A stretch of DNA of 40,170 nucleotides from Oleiphilaceae bacterium (GCA_018334495.1 JAGXLV010000020.1:1-40170); one strand, 5' to 3'; positions 28,559 to 37,560 are shown, counted from the first letter of the stretch. Program-made: numbers and translations. The notes: a model not told the origin generated them from the sequence alone.

Positions 28559-30769
28559 TCACTTTTTATTGCTGGCGATCAGCGTGGCGTAAATGGTTTT
28601 GACGTCCCGGGCAAATTGCTCGATCGAGTAGTCTTTGGCAAAGTCCAGCGCATGGGCGGAGAGTTCCATGCGTAGGGCGTCGTTTTCCAGCAATTCCACC
28701 ACCTTGTTGCTCCAGAGTTCTTGCCTTGCCGGCGTTTTGAAGCCGTTGTAACCCTGCCTGATCACATCATCGATCCCGCTTGAACGCACCGCCACCACAG
28801 GTAACCCCGCCGCCATGGCCTCGAGAATCACCATGCCCTGGGTCTCTGATTTGGAGGCGAACAGGAAGAGGTCGCCGAGCCGGTAATAAGTCACCATGTC
28901 ATCCGGGGGGACGGAGCCAACCAAAGTAATGTGTTGTCCTAGTTCGCGGGCATCGATTACCCCCTGAAGCCGGTCTCTCTGGTGCCCCTCGCCAATAATC
29001 AGGAAGCGGAAGGGCCGGTGTGTGCGTTTGCGCACGGCGTCGATCGCTTCAATCATGAAATCGATATTTTTCTCGTTTGATAACCGGGACACGCTGATAA
29101 ATACAGCCTCTTCGCCAATCCCCAGGGATTCCCGCAGTGACTCGACCGCCTCCTTGCTGACTTCCTGGAAACGCTGGTATTCGATGCCGGTTGGTTGCAC
29201 GAAGATGGCCGATTTAACGCCAATCATGCGTAGATACTCTTCCCCGGAATAGGTCGGCACGATGATGCCGTCGCACTTGTTGCCGAAGCGTTTGATCAGT
29301 GCATGAGAAATCAGATTCCGGAACAGCATGCCGGGCAAGGGCACGAAATGGGCGTAATGTTCGAGCCGCGTATGGTAGGTGTAGACTGCGGGAACTTTTA
29401 GCCGCCGCGCCATGAAAAGCCCCAGCGAGCCCAGCCAGAACGGATGGTGAAGATGGATGACGTCGGGCCGGTAAGCCTTGACCCGCTGGCGCACCCGGCG
29501 CAGGAAAATATTCGCCAAACGGAATTCCCGTTTTTTGCCCATGGCCAGCAATGACGGCACCCTCACGACCTCCGGTTCCTCGTCGGACTGGCCCTGATAG
29601 GTGGGCGCGATCACCATGACCGGATTGCCCAGCTTTTCAAGGCCGCGGCGCAAGCGGTCAATGGAAATGGGCACCCCACCGATAAACGGCAGGTAGTTAT
29701 TGGTGAACATCGCCACGCGTAAGGGTTTTTCCAGCCAGGGTGTCGGGTCCAGGTCGTAATTGGGGTAATAATCCCGGCCCACAAACACCAGGGCGTAAAG
29801 CTTGATGCCGATAAGCGCCAGCACACAGATCAGCAGTATGAAATTGATGTAGCCGACATAGAACAGGGAGTAAATAAAGAACCAGAGCCCTTCCAGTCGT
29901 TCGAGTATGGGGTTGGGGTTGGTCTTGATGCGAACCAGCTCGGTGTTGGTGCCATCAGGTGAGACAGACACTTTCACGTAGTGATAAAAGCTTTTCTCCG
30001 TGTTAAGCACGAGTCCGCCAGCGCCACCGGTCGTAATAAACTGGGTGCCCTGTTGTTCCTGCCGGGAAAAAAGTGACAGATTGGCGGAAAACACCGCGTC
30101 TACTTCGTGTTGCCCTGTCAGCGACATGAGGCCCTGCCGGAAAGCCTTTGGCTGCAGGTAATCCTCCTCGTCGGTAAAAAACAGCTCTTCCCCGGTGTCC
30201 ATTACCGGATGCCCGGTAAAGATAAAACGGTGGTCGGCCGTGTCCCGCGCAAGTAAATCGCCCAGCCAGTGAAGCTGCCACTGCCAGGAGGTTTTACCGG
30301 TGCTGTCGAGAAAAATCAGATGGCTGTTATTGATTCGGGTATTGAAAAAGTAGGGGCCAAAATGCTCGTAGAAACGAAAGCTGCCGAAATTTTCTTGCTC
30401 CTGTTGGCCAAAGGTTAGCAGATAAGGCACGTTCAGGCGGTTGAGGGCGCCGTGGATCGCCCGGTAATTGGCTTCGCCGCCACCGCTGACGGCATTGCCA
30501 GCGGAGACCAGAAAGTCGACATCCGAGCTGTTCAGCTGCGGGATGATTTCCTGTTCGAAAATACCGACGGAATTGTTGATGTTGCCCACGACGGCAAAGC
30601 TGAAGCTGTCGCGGTCCGCAAGTTTCTGTTGCAGCTGGGTAATCTGTTGATCGTGCACCGCCCGAAAATCCGTCTCAATAACATTCAGGTACAGTTTGTA
30701 GCCTACCAGTGCGATGACAATCAGCAGGTTCAGATAGAACAGCAATTTCAATGGATTACGAACGGTCAT
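28559..30769 (-). CDS. Degenerate metallophosphoesterase domain fused to a GT4 glycosyltransferase
   Basis: The 736-residue protein has a membrane helix (8-30), a calcineurin-type metallophosphoesterase fold (about 55-275), a second hydrophobic hairpin or helix pair (about 297-330) and a GT4 glycosyltransferase (about 348-736). In the first domain the usual metal motifs are replaced: GDxH by GNIN (62-65), GDxxxxG by GNAVSGG (91-97), GNHD/E by GQQE (121-124) and SGHxH by SANLS (228-232), so it should be catalytically dead. The GT domain looks active: HLHHPFWLG, VYTYHTRLEHYAHF, SRLSNEKN and the EX7E pair in ETQGMVILE. The HHPF/YTYHT stretch resembles diacylglycerol glucosyltransferases. Orientation puts the pseudo-domain in the periplasm and the transferase in the cytoplasm. 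It overlaps the UPF0104 gene by ATGA. Confidence 0.85.
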   Translation of the reverse strand: MTVRNPLKLLFYLNLLIVIALVGYKLYLNVIETDFRAVHDQQITQLQQKLADRDSFSFAVVGNINNSVGIFEQEIIPQLNSSDVDFLVSAGNAVSGGGEANYRAIHGALNRLNVPYLLTFGQQEQENFGSFRFYEHFGPYFFNTRINNSHLIFLDSTGKTSWQWQLHWLGDLLARDTADHRFIFTGHPVMDTGEELFFTDEEDYLQPKAFRQGLMSLTGQHEVDAVFSANLSLFSRQEQQGTQFITTGGAGGLVLNTEKSFYHYVKVSVSPDGTNTELVRIKTNPNPILERLEGLWFFIYSLFYVGYINFILLICVLALIGIKLYALVFVGRDYYPNYDLDPTPWLEKPLRVAMFTNNYLPFIGGVPISIDRLRRGLEKLGNPVMVIAPTYQGQSDEEPEVVRVPSLLAMGKKREFRLANIFLRRVRQRVKAYRPDVIHLHHPFWLGSLGLFMARRLKVPAVYTYHTRLEHYAHFVPLPGMLFRNLISHALIKRFGNKCDGIIVPTYSGEEYLRMIGVKSAIFVQPTGIEYQRFQEVSKEAVESLRESLGIGEEAVFISVSRLSNEKNIDFMIEAIDAVRKRTHRPFRFLIIGEGHQRDRLQGVIDARELGQHITLVGSVPPDDMVTYYRLGDLFLFASKSETQGMVILEAMAAGLPVVAVRSSGIDDVIRQGYNGFKTPARQELWSNKVVELLENDALRMELSAHALDFAKDYSIEQFARDVKTIYATLIASNKK

Positions 30770-31824
30770 GAAGCATCCTTGTTGCCGCGCGTCAACTCCC
30801 TGTGGAATACCAGAAGCCCCACGAACATGCCCAGATAGATGGTCAGCAGACGCCAGACCAGAATCACGAGGATCAGGTGGCTGCCAGTGAGCATGCCACT
30901 GAAAAAACTACCAAAGACCCCCTCTGAAATACCCGAAGCCCCCGGCGTGGGCGAGAAATACATGATGAACGTAGTCACCACCAACAAGCCCAGCGACGTC
31001 AGATAATCAACATCGTAACCCAGGCCGTGAATCAAGAGGGCGGGAAAGCTGAACAGACTGAGCAGAAAAACCGCGGTAAAGAGCGCGGACAGGAAAACGC
31101 TCCTCCGGGGCCCGCGCACATAATGCCCGAAACTGAGTGAAAAACGCAGTATCTCCCGCCGCGCCTTGAACTGCCAGCGCCTGTGCCGGCTTGCATTGAT
31201 CAGGTGCAGGCGCCGGATCAGCCCCAGGGCTCCGGACAGGGGTGGAATCATCCAGTGAGCACGAAACAGCACGATGGTGAAAAACAGCAGATACAGGAAA
31301 ATCAGGATCGAGAGCACAAAACTGATGCGATCCAGTATTGGCTGGTCCTGTAATGCCGGCAGCGTCAACAGGAAGATCGGAGTCAGTGAGAAGATAAACA
31401 AGACGGCAAGTACCGTGCGGATAGTGGTCGCCGCCGTTGCCCGCCCGATAGGTACGCCATAACGCTCCAGATACCAGATCTGGGCAACCCCGCCCCCCGT
31501 GGCCATGGGCGTGACATTCGACACAAACAGATTGATGAATACCAGCCGTAAAATGACTTTGAAGGGCAGGCGGTGGCCAAGCGCGCTGAGCGTGTAATAA
31601 AGCCTCAGGCCGTCCGCGGTATAATAAACCAGCAAAAGGCCTGCAACGCTCGCCAGCAGTCCCGGTTCCAGTAAGCGCGGATCAAAGCTGAGGTTGCGGT
31701 CGGCAAACTGGTCGTAAACAATGTAGAGCCCGATGGCTGTAAGAACAACAAACAGCAGGCCGAACAGGACAAACCTGCGCCAGGGGAGGCTGGGCTGATC
31801 TTCGCTTTGGGTTATGTCCGTCAT
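30766..31824 (-). CDS. UPF0104 / lysylphosphatidylglycerol-synthase-like membrane protein (putative lipid flippase)
   Basis: The 352-residue protein is strongly hydrophobic with about eight helices and matches the membrane domain of MprF-like proteins (UPF0104, AglD). Typical segments are YTADGLRLYYTLSALGHRL, INLFVSNVTPMATGGGVAQ and MYFSPTPGASGISEGVFG. The aminoacyl-transferase domain of MprF is absent, so flipping or holding a lipid is the likely role. ATG 31824 is chosen; a TTG at 31851 would add nine residues and neither has a clear ribosome site. Its stop overlaps the start of the glycosyltransferase fusion (30766-30769), so both are made together. Confidence 0.85.
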   Translation of the reverse strand: MTDITQSEDQPSLPWRRFVLFGLLFVVLTAIGLYIVYDQFADRNLSFDPRLLEPGLLASVAGLLLVYYTADGLRLYYTLSALGHRLPFKVILRLVFINLFVSNVTPMATGGGVAQIWYLERYGVPIGRATAATTIRTVLAVLFIFSLTPIFLLTLPALQDQPILDRISFVLSILIFLYLLFFTIVLFRAHWMIPPLSGALGLIRRLHLINASRHRRWQFKARREILRFSLSFGHYVRGPRRSVFLSALFTAVFLLSLFSFPALLIHGLGYDVDYLTSLGLLVVTTFIMYFSPTPGASGISEGVFGSFFSGMLTGSHLILVILVWRLLTIYLGMFVGLLVFHRELTRGNKDAS

Positions 31825-31978
31825 GTCATGGCCATTATGAGGAAGTGCCAAATTTTACTTTGTGAGCCAGGGGGCATGTCCAGTCGATGTCCCTCCCATG
31901 CCTGGCGGCTGTTGAAAACCGGAACCATGACAAGCAAGGTTGTGTCCTTACACCGTTCAATAAAAAGGATGTCATCTC

Positions 31979-32527
31979 ATGCAACGTCATTTTGAACAAG
32001 CTCCCGGCCTTTACGAAGACGCGGTTCCCGAAACCGAGGGTTATGTCTTCAACCAGACCATGCTGCGCATTAAGGATCCTGAGCAAAGCCTGGACTTTTA
32101 TACGCGGATTATGGGCATGCGTCTTGTCCGGAAACTGGATTTTCCGGAAATGCAGTTCACCCTGTATTTTCTTGGTTACCTGGATGAGCGCCAGGCCACC
32201 ATGGTGCCTTCCGACGAGGGCCACAGGACCACGTTCACATTTGGCCGCGAGGCCATGCTTGAGCTGACCCATAATTGGGGAACAGAGCAACAGGCCGATC
32301 TGCACTATCACAACGGCAATGACGAACCCCAGGGCTTCGGCCACATCGGCATTGCGGTTCCGGACGTTTACCAGGCCGCCGAGCGACTGGAGAGCCTGGA
32401 TGTGGAGTTCGTTAAGCGTCCGGACGACGGCAAAATGAAAGGCCTTGCGTTCATCAAGGACCCCGATGGCTACTGGATTGAAATCCTGCAGCCGGACATG
32501 TTCGAAAAGCAGCGCAAGGCGTCCTGA
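31979..32527 (+). CDS. gloA: Lactoylglutathione lyase (glyoxalase I)
   Basis: GloA converts the hemithioacetal of methylglyoxal and glutathione to S-lactoylglutathione. The 182-residue protein is the long form related to eukaryotic and Pseudomonas zinc enzymes. The four metal ligands are visible: Q26 in VFNQTML, E95 in MLELTHN, H122 in GFGHIGIA and E168 in YWIEIL. AAGGA lies about nine bases ahead of ATG 31979. It sits convergent with lutC (seven bases between stops). Detoxification of methylglyoxal ends in D-lactate, so the neighbouring lactate genes may be related in use. Confidence 0.94.
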   Translation: MQRHFEQAPGLYEDAVPETEGYVFNQTMLRIKDPEQSLDFYTRIMGMRLVRKLDFPEMQFTLYFLGYLDERQATMVPSDEGHRTTFTFGREAMLELTHNWGTEQQADLHYHNGNDEPQGFGHIGIAVPDVYQAAERLESLDVEFVKRPDDGKMKGLAFIKDPDGYWIEILQPDMFEKQRKAS

Positions 32528-32534
32528 TGCACGG

Positions 32535-33203
32535 TCACGCCGCGCTTGCGCCGACAACAATGACGATGAGTTCCTTGGGACCGTGAACGCCGTAAGCCAG
32601 AGTCTGTTCAATGTCGGCAGTCTTGGACGGGCCGGACACCAGCAAGGCGTTGGTGGGCATGGCTGAGCCCCAGCCCTGGGCTGTCAGAGCCTCCGGAAAG
32701 GTTGCAAAGATGCAGTCCGCTTCCAGCAGCGCAATGTGGATGGGAGGCGCGAGGCTCATCAGCCTTGGCTCATCCGGCCCCGGCCACAGAATCAGGCTGC
32801 CGGTTTCGGCAATGGCGCCGCGGGTCGAGGTGATGGCCGCATCCACGTCATTGAACAGAGCCGGTTGCCAGGCTTCGATGGGCTGATCGTAACTCAACAG
32901 TGTCGGCAGATCGCTGCGCCCCGATTCGCGAATGGTCTTGCCCAGGCTGTGCCGTCTGGGGGTAAGTAGATTGCGCGCGTTGCGGGCCTTCAATATGGCA
33001 ACCAGAGTATCGAGCCACTGATCAGCCGGGGCCCGGTGAACTTCGCCATGCACGGACTCGATGGTTTCCTGGAATCTGTCCAGTTTTTCGGCGTTGCTCC
33101 AGTTCCGGCCCTCAGTGAGCACGGAAAAATCAAGCTCGGGCATAGGCAAGGCAGCGCCCCGGCGCTCATGGAGCCGTTTCAGAATCCGTTCGCGGCTCTT
33201 CAC
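32535..33203 (-). CDS. lutC: Lactate utilization protein C (LUD domain)
   Basis: LutC is one of three proteins of the LutABC iron-sulfur L-lactate dehydrogenase complex. The 222-residue protein is a LUD-domain protein with the conserved TSTRGAIAETGSLIL and EADCIF regions and the C-terminal GVHGPKELIVIVV. The start is GTG 33203: GGAGG (33210-33214) lies six bases upstream and GTGA overlaps the lutB stop, while the 72 extra open codons to 33419 lie within lutB and look non-coding. It is the last gene of the lutABC operon. Confidence 0.93.
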   Translation of the reverse strand: MKSRERILKRLHERRGAALPMPELDFSVLTEGRNWSNAEKLDRFQETIESVHGEVHRAPADQWLDTLVAILKARNARNLLTPRRHSLGKTIRESGRSDLPTLLSYDQPIEAWQPALFNDVDAAITSTRGAIAETGSLILWPGPDEPRLMSLAPPIHIALLEADCIFATFPEALTAQGWGSAMPTNALLVSGPSKTADIEQTLAYGVHGPKELIVIVVGASAA

Positions 33204-34675
33204 AATTCGCCTCCGCTGACCGGTCGTGAAGTGGCCTCGGTTGTCCTTGCACGCTCCCCGACCCGTTGATGCAATGTTTTTGACGCGAGCTTCGGAGTGG
33301 TTCTGCTCCGGCTCCAGGCACCGGCCCGTGAGGGTTGCAAGACCCGGAGGCGGGTAGCCATGGCCATGGCGAACCGGTAAAGGCCGGGGCGCTCGTGCAG
33401 CCACTGCCAGCCGTGCCATATCAGCGCCTCGCCCCGGCTACGCTTGCTGCCGTGTCCTTGCACACCGCTGGCATGAAGCTTGTCGCCATCCACCGATTCC
33501 CGCCGTAACCTGACCAGCAGGTCCGGTATCGGAATCTTGACCGGACAAACTTCGCCACAGGCACCGCACAGGGATGAGGCCGTGGGCAGGTGGCGCGTTT
33601 CATCGAGCCCGAGCAGGTGGGGCATCAGAATACTGCCGATGGGGCCGGGGTAGGTGGTGCCGTAGGCATGGCCGCCCACCCGGGTATAAACCGGGCAATG
33701 GTTCATGCAGGCACCGCAGCGAATGCAGCGCAGGGTGTCGATGAGCTCGTCATCCTGGTAAATCCCGGAGCGTCCGTTATCCACCAGCACCAGGTGGACC
33801 GCCTCAGGGCCGTCCAGCTCATCAGGCTGGCGGGGCCGGCTGATCATGTTGAAATAGGTGGTCAGGTGCTGACCGGTGGCGGAGCGTGTCAGCAAGGCCA
33901 GCAAAGGCGCCATTTCGTCCAGTGTGGCCACCACTTTTTCAATGCCGGTGACGGCGATATGGCAGGGCGGCACGGTGGTCGTCATGCGGCCGTTGCCTTC
34001 GTTTTCCACCAGGCACAGGGTGCCCGTTTCCGCCACGGCAAAGTTGACGCCGGAGATACCCACGTCGGCCTGCATGAACTTTTCCCGAAGCTGTTGCCGG
34101 GCGCTGGCGGTCAGGTAGTTGACGTCGTGGGAGCGCTCAGTGCCGGTCTTGTTGTGGAGGAGTTCGGAAATTTCCTCGGTGTTCTTGTGGATGGCCGGCA
34201 TGATGATGTGGGAAGGCGTCTCCCCGGCCATCTGAACAATGTACTCGCCCAGGTCCGATTCCAGCGCCTCGATGCCATGTTCTTCCAGATAATGGTTGAG
34301 TTCCATTTCCTCGGAAACCATGGACTTGCCTTTAATGACCCGTTTGGCATCCCGCTCGACACAGATATCGCGGATAATCCGGCAGGCTTCGTCGCCATCT
34401 TCGGCCCAGTGCACCTGAATGCCATTGTCGGTCAGTCGGCTCTCAAGCTGCAGCAACAGGTCCGGCAGGCGGGCCAGTGAGCGCTGACGCACACCGGCAC
34501 CCAGTTGACGCAGGGCTTCCAAATCCCAGCCCGCAAAGGCTTTTGTCCGCTTGCCCATGAGGCCGTCCATGGCGTTGCGGAAATTACCCCGCAACTGGTC
34601 GTTCTTCAGCGCTTCACGAGCTCTGGGGTGAAAGGACTTCACCGGGCTGTGGTCGGCTTCGCTTACTTGTGTCAT
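33200..34675 (-). CDS. lutB: Lactate utilization protein B, iron-sulfur subunit
   Basis: LutB carries the LUD domain and two [4Fe-4S] sites of the lactate dehydrogenase complex. The 491-residue protein has the LUD part at about 60-300 (GISGVNFAVAETGTLCLVEN near the middle) and the ferredoxin-like motifs CIRCGACMNHCPVY and, further on, CGACGEVCPVKIP. A basic C-terminal tail follows. The ATG shares a base with the lutA stop (TGATG at 34673-34677), and its own stop overlaps the lutC start, so all three are translationally coupled. Confidence 0.95.
   Translation of the reverse strand: MTQVSEADHSPVKSFHPRAREALKNDQLRGNFRNAMDGLMGKRTKAFAGWDLEALRQLGAGVRQRSLARLPDLLLQLESRLTDNGIQVHWAEDGDEACRIIRDICVERDAKRVIKGKSMVSEEMELNHYLEEHGIEALESDLGEYIVQMAGETPSHIIMPAIHKNTEEISELLHNKTGTERSHDVNYLTASARQQLREKFMQADVGISGVNFAVAETGTLCLVENEGNGRMTTTVPPCHIAVTGIEKVVATLDEMAPLLALLTRSATGQHLTTYFNMISRPRQPDELDGPEAVHLVLVDNGRSGIYQDDELIDTLRCIRCGACMNHCPVYTRVGGHAYGTTYPGPIGSILMPHLLGLDETRHLPTASSLCGACGEVCPVKIPIPDLLVRLRRESVDGDKLHASGVQGHGSKRSRGEALIWHGWQWLHERPGLYRFAMAMATRLRVLQPSRAGAWSRSRTTPKLASKTLHQRVGERARTTEATSRPVSGGEL
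33210..33214 (-). promoter_or_regulatory. Shine-Dalgarno GGAGG that sets the lutC GTG start
   Basis: GGAGG on the minus strand, six bases ahead of GTG 33203, inside the end of lutB. Confidence 0.7.
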
Positions 34676-35457
34676 CAGACCCTGTCTCCGTCGTCCGTGG
34701 CCGAGACCCGCTGCCAGAGAAAACTGAGAATATGCTGGCCGGTCAGGGGTTGGCGGGTGTTGTCAGCGTGGCCGGCAATATTCATCAGGCAGCCGCAATC
34801 GGTGGTGACAAACTCGGGTGCGCCGGCATCCACGAACGCCTGCACCTTGTCAGTGACCATGGCCGTGGAAATTTCCGGATGCCGCACGGCGAAGGTGCCG
34901 CCAAAGCCACAGCATTCCTCCGGCCTGGCCTGTTCTACCACACTGACATTCTTCAGTTTCTGCAGCAGGCGCGGGCCGACCCCGGCGACGCCCATTTCAC
35001 GGCGCGCGGTGCAGGATGTGTGCAGGGCAACGGTGGTGGGTTCGCCAAGGTCGTCAAGATGTATATGGCAGACATTTAACAGAAAATCCGTGAGTTCCCA
35101 GATCCGGCCCGCGACTGATTCGGCTTTTGCAGCCTGGGGCGCGTCACGGAACAGGTCAGGGTAATGCTTGCGCATCATGCCGCCGCAGGAACCGGAGGGC
35201 ACAACGATGGGGTAGTCTCCCGGGAAAAGGTCCAGCTGCGCCGCCGCTACCGCCCGGGCCTGATCGTGGTAACCGGAGGTGTACGCCGGCTGGCCGCAGC
35301 AGGTCTGGTCCTGGGGGAACACCACCTCGATGCCTTCGCGCTCGAGTAGTTGAATGCCAGCCACGCCGGCATCGGGGTAGAAAATATCAACCAGGCAGGT
35401 ACCGAAAAAATAAACTTTGTCTGGCTTGGCAGGGTAAACCCTGATGGCATCGGTCAT
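34675..35457 (-). CDS. lutA: Lactate utilization protein A (CCG-domain subunit)
   Basis: LutA is the cysteine-rich CCG-domain subunit of the L-lactate oxidation complex, related to GlpC and heterodisulfide reductase subunits. The 260-residue protein contains both CCG motifs, QTCCGQPAYTSG and ECCGFGGTF, and cysteines in VYFFGTCLVD and TTDCGCLMNIAG. Start ATG 35457 has AGGGA (35463-35467) upstream; the open frame continues to 35592 but those residues do not resemble LutA. No lactate permease or lut regulator gene is next to it in the window. Confidence 0.94.
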   Translation of the reverse strand: MTDAIRVYPAKPDKVYFFGTCLVDIFYPDAGVAGIQLLEREGIEVVFPQDQTCCGQPAYTSGYHDQARAVAAAQLDLFPGDYPIVVPSGSCGGMMRKHYPDLFRDAPQAAKAESVAGRIWELTDFLLNVCHIHLDDLGEPTTVALHTSCTARREMGVAGVGPRLLQKLKNVSVVEQARPEECCGFGGTFAVRHPEISTAMVTDKVQAFVDAGAPEFVTTDCGCLMNIAGHADNTRQPLTGQHILSFLWQRVSATDDGDRV

Positions 35458-35652
35458 AGCGGTCCCTGGCACCCGTGAGAAAGGTGTATGGGTCCACGAT
35501 AGGTAGAATGGTGTCCAGTGTCTACCGAAATTGGGCAGCGAACGATGGTTGCAATCAAGAAAAATCGGGTGGTCGGAAACCAGCCGGGACACCAGCCTGC
35601 CGGAACAGCTCGATTGGCGCCCGGCAAGGCGATGAGCAAAGAGTTGTGGCGG

Positions 35653-35925
35653 TTATTCGAGATTCAGTCGGGCCTGGTTTTTGGCGACGGTTTTTTCGCC
35701 AATGCCCTTCACATTCGTAAGATCCTCCACAGTCTTGAAAGAGCCATTGGATTCGCGATAGGCCACGATCGCCCGGGCCTTGGACTCACCAATACCATCC
35801 AGTTCGGTCAATGTGACGGCATCGGCCTGGTTAATGTTGATCCGGTCGCTGCCTTCAGCCTGGACAAAGCCGGACATCAGCGAAAAAACAAGCACCAGCA
35901 TCGCGAGGTAGGATTGACGGGTCAT
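35653..35925 (-). CDS. ComEA-like helix-hairpin-helix DNA-binding protein
   Basis: The 90-residue exported protein has a signal peptide (about 1-23, ending VQAE) and a tandem helix-hairpin-helix domain: ININQADAVTLTELDGIGESKARAIV and VEDLTNVKGIGEKTVAKN. This is the ComEA domain that binds incoming DNA in the periplasm during natural transformation. It lacks the membrane-anchored repeat region of the Gram-positive protein, as is normal in Gram-negatives. GGGAG lies eight bases ahead of the ATG. It is 195 bases upstream of lutA on the same strand. Other competence genes are not nearby. Confidence 0.87.
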   Translation of the reverse strand: MTRQSYLAMLVLVFSLMSGFVQAEGSDRININQADAVTLTELDGIGESKARAIVAYRESNGSFKTVEDLTNVKGIGEKTVAKNQARLNLE

Positions 35926-36389
35926 ACGTTAAGCTCCCTATAGGTCATAGCAATTGCAAAAGTTGGGTTTTAGCAGAGGCAATAACAAGCTTGGCAGCGA
36001 GCTCTCTGAACAACATAAGGAGAGCCGTGGCCGGCGAGAGGATTCCGTTTGGCGGGCAAGGCAGTTCAATGAAACGGACAAAAGAGGGTTCGCGGACCAG
36101 ATTCACACTCCCTGTGTCTCAAAATCCGCGATCATGCCTGCCTGATCCTTCAGGCTTTGCCATCCGTGGCATCCATCCCTGTTCATCATCCCTGTCGTGC
36201 ATGCAGTCCCGACATCCTGTCGGGCGTGGCTTCCGTGCCGGCTTGCGTCCGTGCAAGCAGTGCGTCCTGCTGATAAACAGTTTACTGGAACCGGGGTGTG
36301 AGCAAATCAGAGGATGTGGCTAGTGAGTGTAGGACATTGCCCACAGGGCCGTGCAAACATTTGCCCGGGCACCCGTCGGAAGCGCGCCA
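35926..36389. other. 464-bp gap between panE-like gene and comEA holding a hairpin array
   Basis: No gene is supported here. The central part (36090-36271) is packed with small hairpins. The flanks, 35926-36089 and 36272-36389, hold a GCAAA/TTTGC dyad near 36354-36366 and the comEA ribosome site, and otherwise nothing I can name. Confidence 0.6.
36090..36271 (-). repeat. Array of hairpins with GGA loops (sRNA or dispersed repeat)
   Basis: On the minus strand a row of perfect stems with different sequences all present GGA in or at the loop: GCTTGC/GCAAGC (36241-36258, loop ACGGAC), CCCGACA/TGTCGGG (36208-36224, loop GGA), TGCCA/TGGCA (36158-36171, loop CGGA), GCCTGA/TCAGGC (36140-36155, loop AGGA) and ACAC/GTGT (36105-36117, loop AGGGA), the last inside a 7-bp TCGCGGA/TCCGCGA stem (36090-36131). 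AGCAG/CTGCT at 36256-36271 is a weaker sixth. ACAGGATGT at 36211-36219 equals the core CsrA/RsmA binding site. Whether this is a CsrB/RsmZ-type RNA or a repeat family cannot be decided from one copy. Confidence 0.7.
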
Positions 36390-37433
36390 TTAACGCCTGG
36401 CACGGTATTCGTCCAGTGCGTGTTGCAGGTGGTGGAACAATTCAGCCGCCGGCCAGCTTCGGGCCGGGCCTCTTTCGGATTGGTGAATGAGGTTCACCAG
36501 AGCTTGATTAACCGGGGCTCTGGTATCAATGGAGGAGGCCAGCCTGACCACTTCGCCGTTAATCCAGTCCACCTCCGTTGGGCGGCCCGCCTGAATATCC
36601 TGCGCCATGGATGATCGGGCCTCCGGGTCGATGGTCAGCATGGTTTTAGCCAGCGATCTGAACAGCCAATCCGGTGCTTTCATCACGTAGGGCAGCAGTT
36701 GCATGGGAATGGGTGTGAGTTTTACGGGTCGGATGCCGGCCCACTCAAGCAACGTCAGGGTTTCCTGCTGCGCCAGGGCCAGGCACCGGCGATAATCGCG
36801 CTGGGCGAGTTCGTCCGCCAGTGACAACCCGGACAGGGCGTTGATCGCATTGTTGAGGTTCAACAAGAGCTTGGACCAACGCACCGAGCGCATGTCCTCG
36901 CGCTTTTGCAAAGGCAGGCCGGCAGCGTCAAACCAGGGTTCGGCCGCCGCCAGTTTGTCAGTGGCCGTCACCATGAGCTGGCCCGGCATGGCCTGGTGAA
37001 AGTGCCCCGGCGTTTTGTGCACGATATTGAATGGCACGACGCCGGCGAACACGGGGCACTCGGGCAACGCCGCAGCCAGGCGATCGGGATTGGAAATGCC
37101 GTTCTGAAAGCTGACTACGGGCGTGCCGGGTTTCAAAACCGGGGCGAGCAGTTTGCCGGCGTCTTCGGTGTCGCCGGATTTGGTTGTTACCAGCACCAGG
37201 TCGGCGTCTTTGGCCGCCGCGGGGTCAGTGACAAACCGCGATTCCGGCAAGGTTTCGCGGAACTCGAAATGCCGTTGGTCGGTGACCACCAGCGGCTGTT
37301 TCGCGAAAATCGCCTGCAGGCGCTCGCGTCCAATCATGGTTACATCGGCACCGGCGGAAAGCAGCCTTCCGCCCAGGTAACAACCGAGGGTGCCGGCTCC
37401 AAAAATGACGATACGGCAGGGAAGCTTAGCCAT
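36390..37433 (-). CDS. 2-dehydropantoate 2-reductase (ketopantoate reductase family)
   Basis: This NADPH-dependent reductase family includes PanE, which makes pantoate for coenzyme A. The 347-residue protein has the nucleotide loop FGAGTLGCYLGG (11-22), VTTKSGDTEDA, FQNGISNPD and the catalytic-lysine helix RWSKLLLNLNNAINAL, then SSMAQDIQAGRPTEVDWINGEVV in the C-terminal domain. It is about 40 residues longer than E. coli PanE and no other pantothenate gene is near, so it may act on another 2-keto acid. AAAGG lies six bases before the ATG. The atzF stop lies 127 bases upstream on the same strand. Confidence 0.88.
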   Translation of the reverse strand: MAKLPCRIVIFGAGTLGCYLGGRLLSAGADVTMIGRERLQAIFAKQPLVVTDQRHFEFRETLPESRFVTDPAAAKDADLVLVTTKSGDTEDAGKLLAPVLKPGTPVVSFQNGISNPDRLAAALPECPVFAGVVPFNIVHKTPGHFHQAMPGQLMVTATDKLAAAEPWFDAAGLPLQKREDMRSVRWSKLLLNLNNAINALSGLSLADELAQRDYRRCLALAQQETLTLLEWAGIRPVKLTPIPMQLLPYVMKAPDWLFRSLAKTMLTIDPEARSSMAQDIQAGRPTEVDWINGEVVRLASSIDTRAPVNQALVNLIHQSERGPARSWPAAELFHHLQHALDEYRARR

Positions 37434-37560
37434 AAGGGGCCTTTGTTGTGGCGAATGTCACAGAGCCGACAGCTATCCCTCCGGCCCACTGGATTGGGTC
37501 ACTATACATGATCGCACCGCCAGTGAAGATAAGTGCAGGCCACTTCCAGCCGCTGTTGTT

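Noticed and set aside
35458..35592. 45-residue N-terminal extension of lutA
   Set aside because: The added residues do not resemble LutA and ATG 35457 has AGGGA at good spacing.
36090..36271. CRISPR array
   Set aside because: The hairpin stems differ in sequence and spacing is irregular; there are no identical repeats or cas genes.
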